Counted from the stretch's first letter, positions 30,477-40,149 are shown. The stretch is 48,089 bases of DNA from an uncultured Caballeronia sp. (GCA_940588625.1 CALNPU010000005.1:1-48089); one strand, 5' to 3'. Numbers and translations are program-made. Notes: generated from the letters alone by a model not told the origin.

Positions 30477-30667
30477 GGATATAGAGGAGAGGATCTATAC
30501 GGAACATTATGTCGAGTGTAGCATATCGAACGAAATTCACTGTTGCGCCGAAATTCTTATTGATAATTTGTTGATAAATTATTGACAGTACATTCGAGAG
30601 CTAGCGTCGAGACGGCTTGCTTTTGCATTTCGTTCAAGCACGTGCTCGATTACCGGCAAAACCCAGC

Positions 30668-31920
30668 ATGACACCACCCAAAATTCACCCACTTGGCGAC
30701 ACCGCAATTGTTTGCGAAGCTCCGTCGCCCGCCACGCTCGAATGCCAGCGCCGAATGTGGGCGCTCACCGAGACGGCGCGCCTGTGGCCGCATGTCGTGG
30801 AAGTCGTGCTTGCCATGAACAACCTCACGCTTGTCTTCGATCCCCTCCAGGCCGACTCCGCCGACTTCGCGCAACAATTAAAAACCGCGTGGGAACAAGC
30901 GGCTGAAGTCGACGCGGGCAGCGCCGAAATCGAAATTCCCGTGTGCTATGGCGGCGCTGACGGCCCCGATCTCGTTTCGCTGGCGAAACAACTGGACCTG
31001 AGCATCGATGAACTCGTGAAGCGCCACACTCAAGCCGATTACATCGTGTTTTTCCTCGGTTTTCAGCCGGGCTTTGCTTACCTCGGCGGCCTCGATTCCA
31101 AGCTGCACGCGCCCCGTCATCCCAAACCCCGGCTGGAAGTGCCGGCGGTGTCGGTGGGTATCGGCGGGGAGCAGACGGGTATTTATCCGGCGGTGTCGCC
31201 GGGCGGCTGGCAACTGCTGGGACGCACGGATCTCAAGCTCTGCGAACATTGCTGCGGCTGGCATGCCGGCGGGGCGAGCGCCATGCGCGATTGCGTGCGC
31301 TGGGCTATCGCGAAGGGTGTTGCCATTGGCTCGCATTCGAGCTTCAACGATCCAGAGAATTTCGGCCGCAAGGAAATGGATCTTCCTGCGTCCGAGATTT
31401 ACGTGGGCGTGTTGTATCAGCTTGGTGCGCTGGCCGCGATCATGAAGGCCGAAGGCGGCCGCATGTCGCACGTGAAGCCGCACGGCGCACTGTATAACCA
31501 GGCCGCGAAGAATCCGGAAATTGCCGAGGCGATCGTCGCCGCGATTCGCGACTTCGATCCGTCGTTGCTCGTGTTCGGACTGGCAAACAGCAATTTCGTC
31601 GATGCCGCGCGCAAGGCGAACCTGGTGGCTATCGAAGAGGTGTTCGCGGACCACGCGGATATCGGGCGGATGGGTCGCTGGTCCCGCGCAAAGACCCCGG
31701 CGCGTTGCTCGAGGACGAGGAAGCCGTGCTCACCCGCACGCTGGCGATGGCAACCGAACACCGCGTCCAGGCGGTCAGCGGGGAATGGGTGCCGATCAAT
31801 GCGCAGACCGTTTGTCTTCACGGCGACGGCGCGCACGCGCTCGCTTTCGCCAAGCGTATTCGCGGCGCGCTCGAAACGGCTGGCATTGAAGTTCGCGCGG
31901 CGCACGCGGTCGAGGTTTGA
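30668..31920 (+). pseudogene. 5-oxoprolinase PxpB-PxpA chimera formed by deletion, with a frameshift
   Basis: PxpA, PxpB and PxpC together open 5-oxoproline to glutamate with ATP. Here the frame starts as PxpB ([20 protein letters not shown]; later [19 protein letters not shown] and [20 protein letters not shown]) and then at about 31240 changes in frame to PxpA from near its residue 25-30 ([60 protein letters not shown]). The end of pxpB, all of pxpC and the start of pxpA are missing. A frameshift near 31655 divides PxpA from its C-terminus, [19 protein letters not shown] and [12 protein letters not shown]. The start has no strong ribosome site. The enzyme cannot be functional. Confidence 0.88.
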
Positions 31921-32040
31921 TGACCGGTCTTTAGCGTTTTTGACGTCGGCCGAATGGCTGGTGCACACCCTGACTCGCTGTTGGCTCTATGTCATGCAGC
32001 TCACGTAGCGAGTCGATTTGACGCCTCAAGGAACCTGAAT

Positions 32041-32108
32041 GCCTCGCGTATTGGCGGGGCGTTTTCGTAAGCGGCCATTTCGTAAGCGGCCATAAAGCCG
32101 TTTTTTTT
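32041..32108 (+). terminator. Terminator-like hairpins with a 15-base tandem duplication
   Basis: An imperfect GC hairpin at 32041-32060 followed by gtttt, then two exact 15-base copies (ttcgtaagcggccat, 32064-32078 and 32079-32093), then a short CGGC/GCCG stem running into eight Ts (32101-32108). It follows the pxp pseudogene and precedes the DUF969 gene. Confidence 0.65.
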
Positions 32109-32203
32109 ATCAAGCCAACGGAACGGCCCGCTCGAAGCAAGCGGTTCCTCCAGCGGCGGAAGAAGCCCTTACCGGGGGCATTACCGGATCACCTGGAGAT
32201 CTT

Positions 32204-32920
32204 ATGGGAACCGCTGTCAACCTATGTCCACTGATAGGTGTGGCCGTCATCATCGTGTGGTTTATCCTGCGCTTCAATCCGATGCCGATCATGGCCGCCG
32301 CCATCATCACCGACCTGGCGGCGCACTTCCCTGTCGATCGCATCCTCACCGCGATCGGTACGGGCTTTCTCAAGACGCGCAACCTCCCGCTCATCATTTT
32401 GCTGCCGCTGGCCGTGATTGGTTTGCTGGAACGGCACGGTCTGCGTGAACGCGCGCAAATCTGGATTTCGGGCATCAAGGCCGTGACCGTGGGACGTCTG
32501 CTGATTGTCTATTTGCTGATTCGCGAGTTGACGGCGGCAGTCGGGTTGACCGGTCTCGGCGGACATCCGCAAATGGTCCGGCCGCTGCTCGTGCCCATGG
32601 TCGAAGGTGCGGCTGAAGCACGCTTTGGCAAGCTCTCCGATGAAACCAGCTTTAAGCTGCGCGCGTATTCCGCCGCGACCGATAACGTCGGCCTGTTCTT
32701 CGGCGAAGACATCTTTGTCGCGTTCGGCGCGATTGTGTTGATGACGACCTTCCTGAAGGAAGCAGGGATTGTGGTCGAGCCGCTGCATGTCGCCGTCTGG
32801 GGCATTCCCACCGCGATCTGCGCGTTCCTGATTCACGGCTTCCGCCTGTGGCTGCTTGATCGACGACTGAATCGCGAACTCGGCGCGCTGACTAAAAACG
32901 TTCGCGGAGAAACCCCATGA
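32204..32920 (+). CDS. DUF969 membrane protein (putative 5-oxoproline permease subunit)
   Basis: A 238-residue polytopic membrane protein. The GGAGATCTT ribosome site precedes MGTAVNLCPLIGVAVIIVWF, and hydrophobic helices recur at NLPLIILLPLAVIGLLERHG, LLIVYLLIRELTAAVGLTG, FVAFGAIVLMTTFL and AVWGIPTAICAFLIHGFRL. DUF969 and DUF979 genes usually sit together near pxpA/B/C and are predicted to form a transporter for 5-oxoproline or a related compound; that role is an inference from genomic context. This gene is intact, but its DUF979 partner, whose ATG overlaps its stop, is broken, so it is now probably useless. Confidence 0.88.
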   Translation: MGTAVNLCPLIGVAVIIVWFILRFNPMPIMAAAIITDLAAHFPVDRILTAIGTGFLKTRNLPLIILLPLAVIGLLERHGLRERAQIWISGIKAVTVGRLLIVYLLIRELTAAVGLTGLGGHPQMVRPLLVPMVEGAAEARFGKLSDETSFKLRAYSAATDNVGLFFGEDIFVAFGAIVLMTTFLKEAGIVVEPLHVAVWGIPTAICAFLIHGFRLWLLDRRLNRELGALTKNVRGETP

Positions 32921-33811
32921 CCCTCACTCAACTATCTGTTCTATCTGCTGGGCATCGTGCTGGTGGTTGTCGCCGGCATGATCTATGTGGACAAGACAAA
33001 TCCGCGTCGCCTCACCGCCGGGACGTTTTGGCTTGTGTATGCGCTGATTTTTTTGATCGGGGACTGGCTGCCGGCCAATGTGGTCGGCGTGCTGGTTGTC
33101 ATCATGGCGCTGATAGCGGGCTTTGGCGGCGTCTTGGCAACAAGCTGTTCGTGCGCGTTGACTATCCCGTGGTGATAGTAGTGCTAACGCTGGGAGCCAG
33201 TTACCTGGTCTTCGGCGGCAAGCCGCTGCTTGATCCGAAGAACATCACGCTGATGGGCTTTGGCATTGGCTGTATCGTCGCGCTGGGCGTGGCCTGCGTG
33301 ATGACGCGGGATACCGTCGGGCAATCGATGAAGGAAACGCGCCGCCGGTCGACGCGCTTTCATGGGCTGCTGTGCTTCCGCAAATGCTGGGCATGCTGGG
33401 TCTGGTGTTCTCGGACGCGGGCGTGGGCAAGGCGGTTGCGCACGTGACAACGGCCTACGTGAACCTGGATTACCGGCTCGTCGCGGTCGCCGTGTATTGC
33501 CGTCGGCATGGCGCTCTTCACGATGCTCATGGGCAACGGCTTCGCGGCATTCCCGGTGATGACGGGCGGCGTAGGCGTGCCGATCCTGGTCGGCGTGTTC
33601 CACGGCAACTCCGCCGATGGTTGCGATCATCATGCTCTGCGGTTACTGCGGCACTCTCATGACGCCAATGGCCGCGAACTTCAACTGGTGCCCGCCGCGC
33701 TGCTGGAATTACCCGCCCGATAAGAACGCGGTGATCAAAGTCCAGATTCCGATAGCGCTGTCGTTGCTGGTGATGAATACCTTCTTGCTGAACTGGCTGA
33801 TGTTCCTGTGA
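32917..33811 (+). pseudogene. DUF979 membrane protein, broken
   Basis: Partner of DUF969, about 310 residues when intact, starting at the ATG that overlaps the DUF969 stop (ATGA). The first codons MTLTQL shift frame into LVVVAGMIYVDKTNPRRLTA and WLVYALIFLIGDWLPANVVG. A deletion near 33130 and shifts near 33180 and 33350 follow; other frames contain LTLGASYLVFGGKPLLDPKN, PQMLGMLGLVFSDAGVGKAV, GNGFAAFPVMTGGVGVPILV and IIMLCGYCGTLMTPMAANFN. The end is NTFLLNWLMFL with a stop at 33809-33811. Confidence 0.87.
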
Positions 33812-33826
33812 TGCAAGGGCGTAGGT

Positions 33827-34918
33827 TCAAGCTGGATCCACCACGAATCCACGCTTTCTAAGCAGCGCCAGCACCCCTCTGCTCCCGCCAAGATGCAACG
33901 CGCCGATAGCCATGAACACCGGCTTGTTCGGCGCGGCCATTGCCACCACTCGTGCCGCGAACCGATAGTTCCGGTCGACCACCACGCGGTTATCGATCTG
34001 CCTTGCAAGCTGCTTCGATCTCGCCAGTTTCTCCGTCTTGGCGTCGTCCCAGGCCTTGAGCGCATCGGCGTCGCCAATCCGCCATAAGCGGTGCAACTCC
34101 TTCACATCGGCGACATTCTCCGCCGGCGTCTGCACCAGATCTTGCGCGAGCATTTCCCGTTGCTGCGCCTGCGTGAGCTGTGTGAACGCGGAGATCTGCT
34201 CATTGAGCGTCTCCAGTCCGACCACCCGCCCGCGCGGCCGCAAATACACGTTCTGCAATTGCGTTTCCGTACCGAACTCGGTCTGGAAGTCGGCCTTCAA
34301 TGTGTCGACGGTTTCGACCAGCATCGACGCCAACCATGGCCGCGACCGGCTGATATCGTCAAGCATGGCGGGGTTGCCGCGCATGCGTGTTTCCAGCTTT
34401 TTCCACAGCGCATCGGTCAGATACCGCGGCAGGCACGGCGTCCGGCAGGCACCGTATTTGCTGACTTCGTCGGCCGAAACCAGCAGGTCGTCGGGGGAGA
34501 TTTCCAGCGCGAGAGTGGGCGATGCATCGAGTGCGCCGAGAATCGGCTTGCGGAACGGCTGGCTGGCTGGATAGTCGTCGGCATAACCCACGTGCAGCGT
34601 GCCAAGCACATAGATGGCAACTTGGCCTTTGGTCGCGACGTAGAACGGCATATGCGCCGGCTGCGCCTGCACCGAACCCCTGGCGGTGGTCCCGTCGGAA
34701 CGGTCTACATCCGGGGGGGCCGGACGCGCAGGCGGCACGCTTAAACCGGGCAATGAGCCCGGCAACGAAGCAGAGGGTATGGGCGGCGAGCGCGCGCCGG
34801 TCACAGCGAAAGCCAGACGCGGCGCGAAGCAAAAAACAGCCAGGATTGCTGCCACTAAAAGAGCAAAACCCGCAGCAAAACGGCGCGCAACCTGCCGCGC
34901 CGTCTGCGTTTCAGGCAT
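33827..34918 (-). CDS. TraB/GumN family protein
   Basis: A 363-residue exported protein of the TraB/GumN (GTLH) family, distantly related to metalloproteases of the erythromycin-esterase/ChaN type; the substrate is unknown. The start at 34918 (MPETQTARQVARRF) has an AGGAAGGCGGGGAG ribosome site. A hydrophobic signal FAAGFALLVAAILAVFCFA is followed by a proline-rich linker. YVLGTLHVGY carries the N-terminal family motif and FMAIGALHLGGSRGVLALL the C-terminal one. The start slightly overlaps the end of the dpp fusion gene. Intact. Confidence 0.85.
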   Translation of the reverse strand: MPETQTARQVARRFAAGFALLVAAILAVFCFAPRLAFAVTGARSPPIPSASLPGSLPGLSVPPARPAPPDVDRSDGTTARGSVQAQPAHMPFYVATKGQVAIYVLGTLHVGYADDYPASQPFRKPILGALDASPTLALEISPDDLLVSADEVSKYGACRTPCLPRYLTDALWKKLETRMRGNPAMLDDISRSRPWLASMLVETVDTLKADFQTEFGTETQLQNVYLRPRGRVVGLETLNEQISAFTQLTQAQQREMLAQDLVQTPAENVADVKELHRLWRIGDADALKAWDDAKTEKLARSKQLARQIDNRVVVDRNYRFAARVVAMAAPNKPVFMAIGALHLGGSRGVLALLRKRGFVVDPA

Positions 34919-36236
34919 CGATCTCCCCGCCTTCCTCTGCGCGGTGACATGACACGTGCCACCCATCGACGAAACGCAGCGCCGGTTCTTCCACGCGGCA
35001 TTTATCGATTGCATACGGGCAGCGCTGATGAAATGTGCAACCTGATGGGGAGTTCAGCGGCGAAGGCATTTCGCCCTGCAGCCGGATCTTGATGCGCTGG
35101 TCTTCTTCGAACAAGGCAGGCGTCGCAGACATCAGCGCGCGCGTGTACGGATGGCGCGGTCGTGCGTAGATCGTTGCTTTGTCGCCAAGTTCGGCTACAC
35201 CGCCAAAATACATCACCATGACGTCATCGGCGATATGTTCCACTACCGACAAGTTGTGCGAGATGAACACATAGCTCGTCCCGAACTGCTGCTGCAGATC
35301 CATGAACAGGTTCAGGATCTGTGCCTGGATGGAAACATCCATCGCGGACAGGGGTTCATCGGCCACCAGGATCTGCGGATCCAGAATCATCGCACGCGCG
35401 ATAGCAACCCGCTGGCGCTGTCCGCCCGAGAACATGTGCGGATACCGCGCCGCGTGTTCGGGCCGAAGCCCGACCGTGCGTATCATGTGCGCGATACGCT
35501 CGGCGCGCTCGGTGGACGACAGCTTCGTGTTGATTGCGAGCGGTTCGCCCAACGTCTGCTCGACGGTCTTGCGCGGATTGAGCGACGCGAACGGATTCTG
35601 GAACACCATCTGCACGCGCTGCCGCAAGTCGGCCACCTTCGCCCGGCTCACGTTCGCCACGTCTTCGCCGTCGATCAGCAAACGCCCGGACGTGGGCGCT
35701 TCGATCATCGTCAACTGACGCGCTAGCGTCGATTTGCCGCAGCCGGATTCACCCACCACGGCAAGCGTCTTGCCGCGTTCAAGCGAGAACGAGACGCCGT
35801 TCAACGCCTTCACGGTGCCCTGCTGGAACATGCTGTGCTTGACGCTGTAATGCCTGGCCAATTTATCGGCGACCAGGAGGGTGTCTTTAGCGAAAGTCTC
35901 AGGAACGACGGCATTCATCGCGCAGATCGTGAGTTCGAGCGTGGCCGGAAAGCGCGCCATGAATTCGCCCATCACGCTGGTATTGGTGATGATCGACATG
36001 CCGAGATCGCCTTTCAGCGTATGCCCGACATAGTGGAAATATTGAACAGGTAGCGGCAGGTCAAGCCCGAGCCGCTTCATTGCTTCGGCATGCATTGCCG
36101 GGTCCACGCCGCGCTCGCCTATCACGACTTCAATAGGATCGCCCGGGATCAGGTGGATTAACGCGAACGCCAGGATAGTGATGCCGATGAATGTCGGGAT
36201 CACCATGCCTATGCGCCGCAGAACGAATCTGAACAT
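34911..36236 (-). CDS. In-frame fusion of the start of DppB to complete DppF (dipeptide ABC transporter)
   Basis: An open frame of 441 residues. Residues 1 to about 107 are the start of a DppB-type permease (MFRFVLRRIGMVIPTFIGIT, then LIHLIPGDPIEVVIGERG, ending ATLELTICAM). From there it is a full DppF-type ATPase: MNAVVPETFAKDTLLVADKL, Walker A GESGCGKST, signature SGGQRQRVAIARAM, Walker B ILVADEPLSAMD, switch ISHNLSVVEHIA and the oligopeptide C-terminal motif CTFHQRCPYAIDKC. The rest of dppB, all of dppC and dppD are missing, so the event looks like one deletion that kept the frame. The native dppF ATG is at 35918 and is the fusion's own methionine. The ATPase could fold, but it has no permease or dppA partner here. 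Confidence 0.9.
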   Translation of the reverse strand: MFRFVLRRIGMVIPTFIGITILAFALIHLIPGDPIEVVIGERGVDPAMHAEAMKRLGLDLPLPVQYFHYVGHTLKGDLGMSIITNTSVMGEFMARFPATLELTICAMNAVVPETFAKDTLLVADKLARHYSVKHSMFQQGTVKALNGVSFSLERGKTLAVVGESGCGKSTLARQLTMIEAPTSGRLLIDGEDVANVSRAKVADLRQRVQMVFQNPFASLNPRKTVEQTLGEPLAINTKLSSTERAERIAHMIRTVGLRPEHAARYPHMFSGGQRQRVAIARAMILDPQILVADEPLSAMDVSIQAQILNLFMDLQQQFGTSYVFISHNLSVVEHIADDVMVMYFGGVAELGDKATIYARPRHPYTRALMSATPALFEEDQRIKIRLQGEMPSPLNSPSGCTFHQRCPYAIDKCRVEEPALRFVDGWHVSCHRAEEGGEIDA

Positions 36237-36354
36237 GGTTCGTCTCTTTGGGGAGGAAAAATGCGACCGGCGACGCGGGCTTGTGTTGTGACCCTTGTCG
36301 CCGGACCTTTTCGACTAATTTTAGTTTTAGTGCATGAAGCGTACTGCTACCAGC

Positions 36355-37731
36355 TTACTGCACGCCAACGCCGTCGAAACGCAAGTAACCCAGCAGCTCG
36401 ATCTTCATGCCGATAACCTTCTTGCTCGTCGGTTGATAGACGGTGGAGTGAGCGATCAGCGAGAACGGCAGTTGAGCAGCGAAGATTTGCTGCGCTTACA
36501 TACATATAAGCTTGCGTGCGCTGCGCCTGGTCGGACGTATTGCGGCCCTTGATCACCAGGTCGTTGAACGGCTTGTAGCACCAGTGCGAGAAGTTGCTGC
36601 CATTGACCGCTTCGCAACCCAGCAGCGTGCCGAGCCAGTTATCCGGATCGCCGTTGTCGCCAGTCCAGCCAATCAGCATGGCGTGGTGTTCGCCTGCGTG
36701 GCCGCGCTTGATGTACTCCCCCACTCATACGACATAAATTCGCCTTCACGCCAATCTTCGCCCAGTCGGCCTGGATCATTTCGGCCATCAGACGTGCGTT
36801 CGGGTTGTATGGACGCTGTACCGGCATGGCCCACAGGTTCATTTCGAAACCGTTCGGGAAACCTGCCTTCGCGAGCAGCGCCTTGGCCGCTGCGCTGCGG
36901 TGTCGTACGGCTGAACCTTCGGGTTCTTGTCTTAGGACCATTCGGTTGGCGGAATCGGTGCAATGTCAGCCGGGCGCGGATAGGCCATCACCTGGCATTC
37001 GTTGTTCTTAAGCTTCTGCACGCGCACGGCGGCATCCGGCGTGATCGAGAAGATCAGCTTCGAGATCTTTACCAGCGCCCGACTTCCAGTAACCAGGATT
37101 GCCGTCGAAACGGATGGTCGCGTCTTTCGTATAATAGCTACGGAAAATAAACGGACCCGTGCCAACCGGAAACTGGTTGATGTCCGAAGCCTTGCCCGCT
37201 TTCAACAGTTGCTGAGCGTATTCATCCGACTGGATGGATGCATATTCCATCGCCATGTTCTGGATAAACAGTGCGTTGACTTCCTTCAGCGTGAACTTTA
37301 CCGTGTACGGGTCGACTGCTTCGACCTTCGTGATCACAGCTTGTCCAGGTCCATGTCCGTGAAGTACGGAAACGACGCCGGGTAAGCCTTGCGGAACGGC
37401 TGGTTCGGGTCGAGCATGCGGTTGAACGTGAACAGCACGTCGTCAGTGTTGAAATCGCGCGTCGGCTTGAAGAACGACGTGGTCTGGAACTTCACGCCAT
37501 GGCGCAGGTGGAACGTGTAGGTCAGACCATCCGGCGAGACATCCCGCTTTTCCGCGAGACCGGGTTCTACTTTCTTGCCGCCGCGCTCGAATTCCACGAG
37601 GCGGTTGTAGACCGTGAAGGTATTTGCAGTGAAATCGGTGCGCATCGTGTATTGAGCGGGATCGAAACCGACCGGGCTGCCTTCTGAGCAGTAGACGAGC
37701 GTTTTGAGCGGCTCGCAACAGGCCAATTCAC
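36355..37731 (-). pseudogene. dppA: Dipeptide-binding protein DppA, broken
   Basis: Periplasmic peptide-binding protein (SBP_bac_5), about 530 residues when intact. No signal peptide is found; a GTG at 37731 with GGAGGAA upstream is the nearest start. Mature sequence begins LVYCSEGSPVGFDPAQYTMR and continues with FTANTFTVYNRLVEFERGGK and TFHLRHGVKFQTTSFF. Frameshifts near 37330, 37130, 37080, 36930 and 36720 divide VKFTLKEVNALFIQNMAMEY, IFSITPDAAVRVQKLKNNEC, GFEMNLWAMPVQRPYNPNAR, LIGWTGDNGDPDNWLGTLLG and FSHWCYKPFNDLVIKGRNTS. A large segment after PRPADIAPIP is missing. It lies upstream of the dppB-dppF fusion on the same strand. Confidence 0.9.
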
Positions 37732-38197
37732 GTTTCCTCCAGGATCGGTGCCGGCTAAAATCAGCGTACGCGATATTACTGAGCTTTGCCGGGAGGAACA
37801 AGGCGACGAAATTCCCTATAGGAAAGGAAATCGTTTCCGCGCGTGTGTCCGGCAAGCCAAGCAACAGGGTTGAAAAGGCCGTGTTTTCGCTTAACTTCTT
37901 CAAGTTATCGGGTTTTTTGGTCGATTCAGCGCGTTTTTCATCGATTCACGCTTTTGTCGGAAAACCCACGCACCACAGCGAATTCGGGCGCTACCGTAGC
38001 ACGAAAGAAATGTAAATATAAGTTAATGACTTGGATTGTTGCGCGCCGAAAATACGTGTGCATCATGTTTCATGATGCACAATGTTTCAAAGTGATTAAA
38101 CAGCGAGGAGAGGAAATACGAAAACCGGGAGGAGAGCCGCGCGGCGAATACGATTTTTAAAGTATTGGCAGCGGCACTTGGGCGACAGCAAATATGC
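37732..38197. other. Gene-poor stretch upstream of dppA
   Basis: About 460 bases, lower in GC than the flanks, with no recognisable gene. It holds the presumed dppA promoter and the lost signal-peptide region. Short open frames have no family match. The restriction-type gene ends at its right side with no clear terminator. Confidence 0.5.
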
Positions 38198-39058
38198 TCA
38201 CGACTCCACGTCGACTCGTACTTCGTAGTCCAGTACGGGATACGGGGCCTCGTCAATCAACGCTGTTTCGAAAGCGGGCGAGTATGACGCCCATTCCAAT
38301 CGGCAAGTCACCGACTTCAGGTCGGGCGCACCAAACACATAACGCTCCTCGTACCGTAAATAGAACGCCTGAAAAAATTGCTCAAGCCGAAGTGGACTGT
38401 CTTGAGACGGAAAATCGCCAAGAATGTAGCCGGCGCGCCCTTCGGTCATATCGACCATCGCTAACGTGACCGCTTCATAACCGCTCACATCATCTCGAAT
38501 GCCACGACGGCCTGTCAGTTCTCGCAGCGCCGAATGAAAGCGGAAGATTGATTCCACCGGTTCACCACCCTCGCGAACCGCAATGTCATTGGCAAGAAGT
38601 TGACGCGCGGTAGACTCTTCCGACTCGATACCTTCCGCCAAAGCAACCATCGTACGATTCGCACGTATCACAAACATGTAACCGAACACCATGGCGGGAT
38701 ATGTGATGTGAAGGTTTGTGCATTCCCCGATAGTCTCTTCCATGCGGTTGGTGAGGTTGCGCAACGCACCCATTATCCCTTTGCACGAAATCGCGAGGAC
38801 TGGACCAATCCCATCCTTGGTCACAACCACGTCGACGTTTTTCGTTTTCAAGTCCCCGAGAATCGTTCTTTCAGAGCCCGTCGCCAAGGCCGGATCAAAA
38901 TGCAAATAAGACCTGCCGCTCCGCGTGACAACGGAAAATGGCGGCCGAGGCATAATGTCGTCTGGATGGAAACTCCCTTCAAGGACCAACCGACAAGCGA
39001 CATACCAATGCAAAGGTTTTATGTGTTGCTGACTTTGCGTCTTGCCGTCATCCGTCAT
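38198..39058 (-). CDS. Putative type II restriction endonuclease
   Basis: A 286-residue protein (ATG at 39058; a TTG nine bases earlier is an alternative). I do not recognise a named family. The evidence for a nuclease is a PD-(D/E)XK-like core: DVVVTKDGIGPVLAISCKG has an aspartate on a beta strand, a second strand and a lysine (here S-C-K instead of E-x-K), followed by a helix (ALRNLTNRMEETIGECTNLH) and TYPAMVFGYMFVIRANRTMV. The second evidence is its neighbour, the target-recognition end of a DNA adenine methyltransferase just upstream on the same strand, the usual layout of a type II system. Unlike most accessory genes here it is full length and without frameshifts. A degraded but open frame is still possible. 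Confidence 0.6.
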   Translation of the reverse strand: MTDDGKTQSQQHIKPLHWYVACRLVLEGSFHPDDIMPRPPFSVVTRSGRSYLHFDPALATGSERTILGDLKTKNVDVVVTKDGIGPVLAISCKGIMGALRNLTNRMEETIGECTNLHITYPAMVFGYMFVIRANRTMVALAEGIESEESTARQLLANDIAVREGGEPVESIFRFHSALRELTGRRGIRDDVSGYEAVTLAMVDMTEGRAGYILGDFPSQDSPLRLEQFFQAFYLRYEERYVFGAPDLKSVTCRLEWASYSPAFETALIDEAPYPVLDYEVRVDVES

Positions 39059-39132
39059 AAGTCGCAAAGTGATGCAGCGCTTCTCTCTGGTTTATCCATT
39101 GGCAAATGCGTGAGTCACCATTGATCGCATTT

Positions 39133-39867
39133 CTACGCAGCGGCATAGTGTCTCCACTCGCGCAGCGTGGTCAGTGCCTCTTCCACGATGGCGATGTCTA
39201 CCTGCTTGAGCGCCGTTTTCTCGGGGAAAGAGATTTGGCCGGCTTCGCGTGGTTCAAGTTTCAGCATGCCTCCACCGAGCAGATGCCCCTCGAGCTCAAA
39301 GCTCAATTTGATAAATGGCGACTCCCAGATATCGAGAAGGTGCGACGAATTGATCCCTTGACGTAATCGAACGCTGTGAACAGAGTTCGTACAGGTGCAC
39401 CCTGCGTCGTTCCGGACCAGATTAGCTTCCAGCCCGGACATGTACGAGAGAAAAAAATCGGGAACCTGCACGTCGGGCACGGAATACCAAGGATCACGAA
39501 CGCGGCACTTATAGGCTTCGCGCGCTACTACGCCAGCATCGGAGTCAAGGTACCGCGCTACCGACGCGGGAACCGGCCCCGATTTCGGCATGCGCAGGAG
39601 CAAAATGGGTTCATCGTTTTCCTTCCACGCGTCCACCGTGGAGGCAGTGAGCCACTGCTTCGGGAGTGCGCGGCCATTGCGAACAGTTGGATGCAACAAT
39701 TGCTTTGGAATGCGAAGACAGCTTGCCTCCGACGGACGCAGGTGAAAAAACTGTTGGCTCCTGTTACTCATGCAGAGAGTCGCGGGTTGTGGCGGCGTCG
39801 CGCTTGCAGTCGCCTGCTGCTGATTTTTGGTTGGTAACGGTAGGTTGCAAGGTGCAATACGCCTCGG
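39133..39867 (-). pseudogene. C-terminal fragment of a type II DNA adenine methyltransferase
   Basis: The open stretch ends at 39133 and reaches back to a stop near 39868, with no good start. The sequence FFHLRPSEASCLRIPKQLLH, DPWYSVPDVQVPDFFLSYMS and TNSVHSVRLRQGINSSHLLD matches the target-recognition end of gamma-class N6-adenine methyltransferases. The SAM-binding and catalytic NPPY half is absent; no trace of it is seen to 40060. The gene was cut at its 5' part by a deletion. It lies 74 bases upstream of the nuclease-like gene. Confidence 0.72.
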
Positions 39868-40061
39868 TTAATAAGTCGGCAAGCTAGTTCTGCGAGCTTT
39901 GACCCTTCAGCGTTTGCCCAGCTGGAAAATCGGCTGGGCGGCCTGACTTGATCGGTACTTTACAACACAAAAATGGCTTTGGTCGTCGCGTCGAGTCCTC
40001 AAAATTTCTGATACCCAGTACCGACGGTTCCTAGTCAGTTGCCAACCGTTTTCGTTGCTAC

Positions 40062-40104
40062 AAAAAAAGTGATCGCGATTTGCAAGTCGCGATCACCTCC
40101 TTTT
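40062..40104 (-). terminator. Rho-independent terminator of the metF operon
   Basis: On the minus strand a perfect ten-base stem (GTGATCGCGA with TCGCGATCAC) and an eight-base loop are followed by seven Ts. It lies 46 bases past the metF stop. Confidence 0.92.
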
Positions 40105-40149
40105 AAATTTCACTGCTTTAGCAGCGGCGCCCGAGAAGCCGAGGCTTTG

